Shown: piece by piece, positions 50,190 to 53,945 of the stretch | How the letters are laid out: each line of letters starts with the position of its first letter | How positions within the stretch are numbered: position 1 is the stretch's first letter | NCBI GenBank assembly: GCA_937951995.1 | Contig: CALGAG010000206.1 | Span: 1-53,945 of the forward strand | Direction: 5' to 3' | DNA: 53,945 nucleotides | Origin: an uncultured Bacillota bacterium | GTDB lineage: Bacteria > Bacillota > Clostridia > Tissierellales > Tissierellaceae | Position numbers and translations under genes: made by a program | The notes under the pieces: generated by a model | The model's database searches: none | What the model was told of the DNA's origin: nothing | Seen by the model: only the letters and a program-made list of their open reading frames with translations

Positions 50190-50534
50190 TTATTCTTCGT
50201 CTTCCTCGTCTTCATCCTCGTCAGTGTAAAGGGCATAGAATGCTTCTGACACAAGATCAAACTCCTCTTCATCCTCAATCAATGCAAGTTCGAATTCCTC
50301 TTCACCAAGCTCCTTGTATTCGTACAGAAGAACCTCGTCCTCCTCTTCCTCTTCTTCATCACCAAGTGGTAGAAGGGCGATGTACTCCTTGTCCTCCACT
50401 TCGAATATTCCTATTACTGCACATTCCAGCTCAGAATCATCATCTAGTGTAAGGGTTATAATCTCCATTTCCTCATGGTCATGATCGTGGTCATGGTTGC
50501 AATTTTCGTCGTGCACGTGTTTGTTATCGCTCAT
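50190..50534 (-). CDS. DUF1292 family protein with His-rich N-terminus
   Basis: A small acidic protein (about 114 residues) of the DUF1292/YrzB family, whose function is unknown. The N-terminus carries a His/Asp/Cys-rich stretch (HVHDENCNHDHDHDHEE) capable of binding Zn or Ni. The core IITLTLDDDSELECAVIGIF and the YIALLPLGD strand are characteristic. The C-terminus is almost entirely Asp and Glu. Three ATG codons in a row follow AAGGAG; the second or third has the better spacing. Confidence 0.88.
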   Translation of the reverse strand: MSDNKHVHDENCNHDHDHDHEEMEIITLTLDDDSELECAVIGIFEVEDKEYIALLPLGDEEEEEEDEVLLYEYKELGEEEFELALIEDEEEFDLVSEAFYALYTDEDEDEEDEE

Positions 50535-50603
50535 CATCATTCTCCTTTTCTTATATTCTACTGTAATAGTACCTTATTTGGGGTACCTTATACAAGTGAA
50601 AAC

Positions 50604-52046
50604 TTAATTTATTTTTTTCAGGGCTTCAAGAAGCAGCTTGTAGGTCCTCTCAGTGGATGAAATGCTGAGTCTTTCCCCAGGTGCATGAACCCCAGCCATG
50701 TTGGGCCCAAGGGAAATCATGTCCACATCCTCCATGACCTCGTCAAAAAGACCGCACTCAAGGCCTGCATGTATTGCCTCAACCTTGGGATCCTTGCCTG
50801 TAATCTCCTTGTGGGCCTGGATGAAGACATCCCTGATGTAGGAGTCCTTCCTGTACTCCCATGCAGGATAGTCTCCAGATGTTTCCCATTGAAGTCCCAA
50901 ACCGTCAGCCATGCTTCCAATCTGGGCTGCTATATACTCCTTCAGGGTCTTCACTGAGCTTCTTATTGCATTCTCAATGGTGACCCTATCCTCATGGGTG
51001 GTTACAACACCCATGTTGTTTGAGCTCTCCACAAGTCCTTCAATATCCTGGCTCATGGACTGGACACCTGTTGGTATTAGCATCATGGCCCCTATTATCC
51101 TGTCCCTGGTCTCCCTGGTCATTGCCTTGCCGTCATGATCTATTTCAGCCAGGGATACCTGGACTCCCTCATCGGTGGTTGCAAGCTCCTTCCTGAAGGC
51201 CTCCTGGTATCTCTCGACTATCCCTTTGGCTTTGTGAAGATTATCATCATCCATGGAAAGCCTTGCGATGGAAAGCCTTGGAATGGCATTTGACTTGGAT
51301 CCTCCCTCAATATGGAGAAGATCATAGTCAAGGCCTTTCATTCCTGTCAGAACCCTGGCAAGTAGTCTGTTGGAATTGCCTCTTCCCTTGTCTATCTCCA
51401 TTCCTGAGTGTCCGCCCTTAAGTCCGCTGATTCTCAACTCGTATGCCTTGTTCCTGCCTTCTGTCCACTTGACAGGGGCTGTTACCATAAGTCTTGTTCC
51501 GCCTGCACAGCTTACAAGAAGGGTTCCCTCCTCTTCGGAGTCTATGTTCACAAGGATTTTCCCCTTGAGCTTTTTCACATCCAGCTCCTTGGCTCCTGTC
51601 ATTCCAGATTCCTCGTTTGTTGTAATCAATAGCTCTATTGGTGGGTGTGGAATGTCCTCTGACTCAATAATGGCAAGTCCCATCGCAACAGCTATTCCAT
51701 TGTCTGCTCCCAGGGTGGTTTTTGGAGCAACAATAAAGTCTCCATCAACCTCAAAGGGGATTGGGTCCTTTGAAAAGTCGATATCACAATCGTCTGCCTT
51801 TTCACAGACCATATCCATGTGCCCCTGGATGATCACAACAGGCTTATCCTCGTATCCCTTTGTTCCAGGCTTTCTGATTATTATGTTCAGGGCCTGGTCC
51901 TGGACCACCTCAAGTCCAAGTCCCTCTCCAACCTCCTTTAGATAATCACTTACCCTTTTTTCATCGTAGGAGCATCTGGGAATTTTCGTCAGTTCCTCAA
52001 AATAGTGAAAAACTCTGTCCGGTTTAAGTCCCTCGGTTTTCCTCAT
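50604..52046 (-). CDS. pepD: Aminoacyl-histidine dipeptidase (M20 family)
   Basis: A cytosolic metallopeptidase (480 residues) that hydrolyses Xaa-His and other dipeptides. The two-zinc M20 motifs are visible: IIQGHMDMVCEK with the first His/Asp, LGADNGIAVAM with the bridging Asp, NEESGMTGA with the catalytic Glu, and a late His in HAGLECGLF. The start ATG is fixed by GGAGG and lies one base after the methyltransferase stop codon; the longer open frame lies inside that gene. It is the last gene of the MsrA operon. Confidence 0.94.
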   Translation of the reverse strand: MRKTEGLKPDRVFHYFEELTKIPRCSYDEKRVSDYLKEVGEGLGLEVVQDQALNIIIRKPGTKGYEDKPVVIIQGHMDMVCEKADDCDIDFSKDPIPFEVDGDFIVAPKTTLGADNGIAVAMGLAIIESEDIPHPPIELLITTNEESGMTGAKELDVKKLKGKILVNIDSEEEGTLLVSCAGGTRLMVTAPVKWTEGRNKAYELRISGLKGGHSGMEIDKGRGNSNRLLARVLTGMKGLDYDLLHIEGGSKSNAIPRLSIARLSMDDDNLHKAKGIVERYQEAFRKELATTDEGVQVSLAEIDHDGKAMTRETRDRIIGAMMLIPTGVQSMSQDIEGLVESSNNMGVVTTHEDRVTIENAIRSSVKTLKEYIAAQIGSMADGLGLQWETSGDYPAWEYRKDSYIRDVFIQAHKEITGKDPKVEAIHAGLECGLFDEVMEDVDMISLGPNMAGVHAPGERLSISSTERTYKLLLEALKKIN

Positions 52047-52047
52047 A

Positions 52048-53346
52048 CTATACCTCCAATTCTCTCTCGGCAATATTTCCAAAAATATCTATCATTCTGA
52101 TCATGATCCTGTCAAAGTCCTTTGGAAAATCCTCCAAATAGACTCTGGACTCAACCTCCTGACCATACCATTCACCAATTGATTCCCAATGTTTATCTAC
52201 CCCGTAAAGGCCGAGATAGTCGATGTAGATGGATGGTTTATCCTTCACCATTTTCAAGGCCAGGTCCGGGTCTGACGCATCTTTTTTTATGGCCTCAATG
52301 TCCAAACCCATGTCCCGGATGAAAACCTCCAAGTCCTTTTCCCGTCTTGAGGCTGTAGCCGTAAAAGACAGGTTGGAATCAGTATCCTCCTCCATATGGT
52401 GGAGCCTTAGGCCTGGGTCAGGTCCAAGTCTCCTTTTACAGGTTACAATGCTATGGATGCTGGTGTCCCCACCGATCCATTTCCTTCCCAACTCCTGGGC
52501 CACCTTTATTGTGGTTCCGCTACCCATGAATAAGTCAGCCACTATGGAGTCCTCATTTGAGGAAGCCATTATTATCCTCCTAAGGAGTGTCTCTGGCTTC
52601 TGGGTCTCATAACCCACCCTTTCTGAGGAAGTCCTACCAACCATGTCCAGACTCCATACATCCTTCATATTCACTAGGGTGTACCATCCCAATTCGTCCT
52701 GGTACTCGGTCACATTTTTGAACCTGTAGGGCTTCATCCCCCGATTGTAGGATTTCTCCCTGATGGGGTTGAAAATATAATTCTTGGTCTTGGTGTAGAC
52801 CAGGATGTTATCATGCTTTTTGGAAAAACTCCTCCTTCCTGCTCCGCCTGATTTGTAGGACCATATTATCTCGTTGAGGAACCTTTCCTCCCCGAAAACC
52901 TGGTCCAGGATCAGTCTCAGGTAATGGGACGTCCTTCCGTCCACATGAACATATATTGTACCCTTGTCAGAGAGCAGGTCCCTTATGAGAAAAAGTCGGG
53001 TAGCTATCATTTGGAGATAGTCAATGATCCCATCCTCCCAGATATCTCCGTAGGCATGGTTATAGAAAACCAGCTTCTCCTCCCCCTGGCCAAGGGTGAT
53101 CCTCCTTTTGTAGTTGGAACCTGAAAAAAAAGGAGGGTCGATATAGACAAGGTCAATCCTTCCCCTCATTCCATCCCCCAGCAGGTGAAGGATGGAATCC
53201 AGGTTATCCCCAAGGTAGAGCCTGTTGCCCCGGCCAGCATCTCCGTGGTCCTCTACTCTGACAGGCTCCCTTTTGTCTTCCATAAGTTTCTGTGCAAGAG
53301 ACTTGGAATTTTCAATGATATGGTTCAGCTCAAGTATTATGTTCAC
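52048..53346 (-). CDS. Solitary DNA methyltransferase (N6-adenine/N4-cytosine, beta class)
   Basis: A DNA amino-methyltransferase (432 residues). Motif IV DPPF lies at 70-73 (DLVYIDPPFFSGSN) and motif I at about 271-279 (DLFMGSGTTIKVA), the order of beta-class enzymes such as Mod subunits. The GYETQKPETLL stretch is also typical of this class. A C-terminal extension of about 120 residues has no motif I recognise and may hold target recognition. No restriction gene is adjacent; it sits in a housekeeping operon between fRMsr and PepD. The start is GTG, 8 bases after GGAG. Target sequence unknown. Confidence 0.92.
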   Translation of the reverse strand: MNIILELNHIIENSKSLAQKLMEDKREPVRVEDHGDAGRGNRLYLGDNLDSILHLLGDGMRGRIDLVYIDPPFFSGSNYKRRITLGQGEEKLVFYNHAYGDIWEDGIIDYLQMIATRLFLIRDLLSDKGTIYVHVDGRTSHYLRLILDQVFGEERFLNEIIWSYKSGGAGRRSFSKKHDNILVYTKTKNYIFNPIREKSYNRGMKPYRFKNVTEYQDELGWYTLVNMKDVWSLDMVGRTSSERVGYETQKPETLLRRIIMASSNEDSIVADLFMGSGTTIKVAQELGRKWIGGDTSIHSIVTCKRRLGPDPGLRLHHMEEDTDSNLSFTATASRREKDLEVFIRDMGLDIEAIKKDASDPDLALKMVKDKPSIYIDYLGLYGVDKHWESIGEWYGQEVESRVYLEDFPKDFDRIMIRMIDIFGNIAERELEV

Positions 53347-53371
53347 GTCTACAACTCCGATCTGTAAAAAC

Positions 53372-53875
53372 CTATTCTGTTACCCTGTCCCAGTCAGTAT
53401 GCTGGTTTAAAATATCAACAAGCCTTTCAAAGTATACCCTGTGAAGTTCCTTGAACCTGTCCTTTGATGGACTGTCCAAATCCAGAACCCCATAGGCCTT
53501 GCCCTTCTTTATGATTGGAACCACAAGCTCCGAATTTGAAGCAGAATCGCAGGCAATGTGGCCTGGAAAAAGGTGGACATCGGGAACAAGCTGGGTCTTT
53601 CCCTCCTCTATGGCCCTTCCGCAAACGCCCTTGCCAACCTGGATCCTGTTACATGCAGGCAGCCCCTGGAATGGTCCAAGGACCAACTCACCCCTTTTCA
53701 TCAGATAAAAGCCCGCCCAGTTAAGGTCATCCACACATGCCTTGATTATAGCGGTCACATTGGATATGTTGGCAAGCACGTCCTTCTCTGAGCCCACCTG
53801 ACCCTTCAAGAGAAGGAGCATGTACTTAAGCCTCTCCTCCTCATTCATTTTATCAACTGCATCTACTTTGATCAT
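53372..53875 (-). CDS. msrC: Free methionine-(R)-sulfoxide reductase (GAF domain)
   Basis: A single GAF-domain enzyme (167 residues) that reduces free methionine-R-sulfoxide using thioredoxin. The three cysteines of the family are C75, C85 and C109, in PACNRIQVGKGVCGRAI and GHIACDSASNSE. Their spacing (10 and 24) equals that of E. coli fRMsr (C84, C94, C118). AGGAGG precedes the ATG. It follows the msrA gene by about 10 bases, so repair of free and protein-bound methionine sulfoxide is encoded together. Confidence 0.95.
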   Translation of the reverse strand: MIKVDAVDKMNEEERLKYMLLLLKGQVGSEKDVLANISNVTAIIKACVDDLNWAGFYLMKRGELVLGPFQGLPACNRIQVGKGVCGRAIEEGKTQLVPDVHLFPGHIACDSASNSELVVPIIKKGKAYGVLDLDSPSKDRFKELHRVYFERLVDILNQHTDWDRVTE

Positions 53876-53885
53876 CTTATCCCTC

Positions 53886-53945
53886 CTACAGGCTCATGTC
53901 CACGTGACAATAGCCGCCTGGATTCTTCTTCAGATAGTCCTGGTG
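53886..53945 (-). CDS. msrA: Peptide methionine-(S)-sulfoxide reductase, C-terminal fragment
   Basis: Only the last 19 codons and the stop lie in the window. They read HQDYLKKNPGGYCHVDMSL, which closely matches the end of MsrA proteins, including the NPxGYC segment. The rest of the gene is cut by the right edge. I cannot exclude an MsrAB fusion order, but the ending argues for a plain MsrA C-terminus. Confidence 0.8.
   Translation of the reverse strand, partial: HQDYLKKNPGGYCHVDMSL

Noticed and set aside
50129..50278. N-terminal extension of the HAD phosphatase frame
   Set aside because: It crosses the terminator palindrome and the DUF1292 coding end; the HAD motif begins only at the TTG start.
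51370..51945. 191-codon open frame on the plus strand
   Set aside because: It is antisense to pepD within conserved M20 motifs and lacks family features.
52048..53346. Restriction-modification system
   Set aside because: Only the methyltransferase is present; neighbours are metabolic and repair enzymes.
1..53945. CRISPR arrays, insertion sequences, prophage and tRNA genes
   Set aside because: I saw no regularly spaced repeats, transposase or phage genes, integrase, or cloverleaf sequences; the region reads as stable core genome.

Overview
The window comes from a low-GC Gram-positive bacterium, most likely an anaerobic member of the Clostridia or Tissierellia. The evidence is purine-rich GGAGG-type ribosome-binding sites, near-consensus sigma-A promoters, and a set of firmicute genes: hutH, addAB, glpP, recX, a FHA-FtsW-PBP cluster, a TGS-uridine kinase and a DUF1292 protein. 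The genus cannot be fixed from the sequence. Most genes lie on the minus strand in tightly packed operons. I see no insertion sequence, phage, CRISPR array or tRNA gene.

Layout, left to right. Bases 1-317 hold two tandem consensus promoters and a boxA-like leader pointing off the left edge on the minus strand, as expected in front of an rRNA operon, plus the promoter of a LysR regulator (318-1229). The minus strand then carries a GDT1/TMEM165-type cation transporter coupled to a degenerate NarL-type response regulator (1230-3006), histidine ammonia-lyase behind a leader with a terminator (3141-4843), and a LacI regulator. Next is an operon of a diacylglycerol-kinase-like lipid kinase, a MarR regulator and a 1761-residue protein combining a pseudokinase, a degenerate NTPase, a long helical-repeat region, GAF domains and an intact diguanylate cyclase (5909-12548). 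A DUF948/YtxH envelope pair follows.

From 13837 a plus-strand operon encodes a heterodimeric BmrCD-like multidrug exporter and a PHP phosphatase. It meets, tail to tail, a 6S RNA gene on the minus strand (about 18605-18795). Then come an RluD-family pseudouridine synthase (minus), NAD kinase (plus), the FHA/FtsW/PBP elongation-division cluster (minus), and a plus-strand run of PspC, RecX, a GIY-YIG protein and GlpP. A minus-strand cell-envelope operon (25795-30787) encodes a polysaccharide deacetylase, a WalR-like regulator, a histidine kinase, a lipoprotein and a small membrane protein; its promoter carries a match to the WalR box. It follows a homodimeric-type ABC exporter, which is divergent from an MFS transporter.

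A long seven-gene minus-strand operon (33886-45833) links an RluD-like synthase, a TGS-nucleoside kinase, NagZ, a ROK sugar kinase, AddB, AddA and a lysophospholipase-like hydrolase. NagZ plus ROK suggests peptidoglycan recycling; AddAB repairs double-strand breaks. Then come a truncated MltG-like protein (plus), a conserved hypothetical, an RsuA-type synthase, a small P-loop protein, a YtqA-type radical SAM enzyme, a Cof-type HAD phosphatase and a His-rich DUF1292 protein. The right edge is one minus-strand operon: MsrA (partial), free-methionine-(R)-sulfoxide reductase, a solitary DNA adenine/cytosine-N4 methyltransferase and the dipeptidase PepD.

The most unusual items are the pseudokinase/diguanylate cyclase giant, the probable WalR autoregulation of the deacetylase operon, the hutH leader, the cysteine-motif tail of the GDT1 protein with its coupled degenerate regulator, and predicted iron-sulfur staples in both AddA and AddB.
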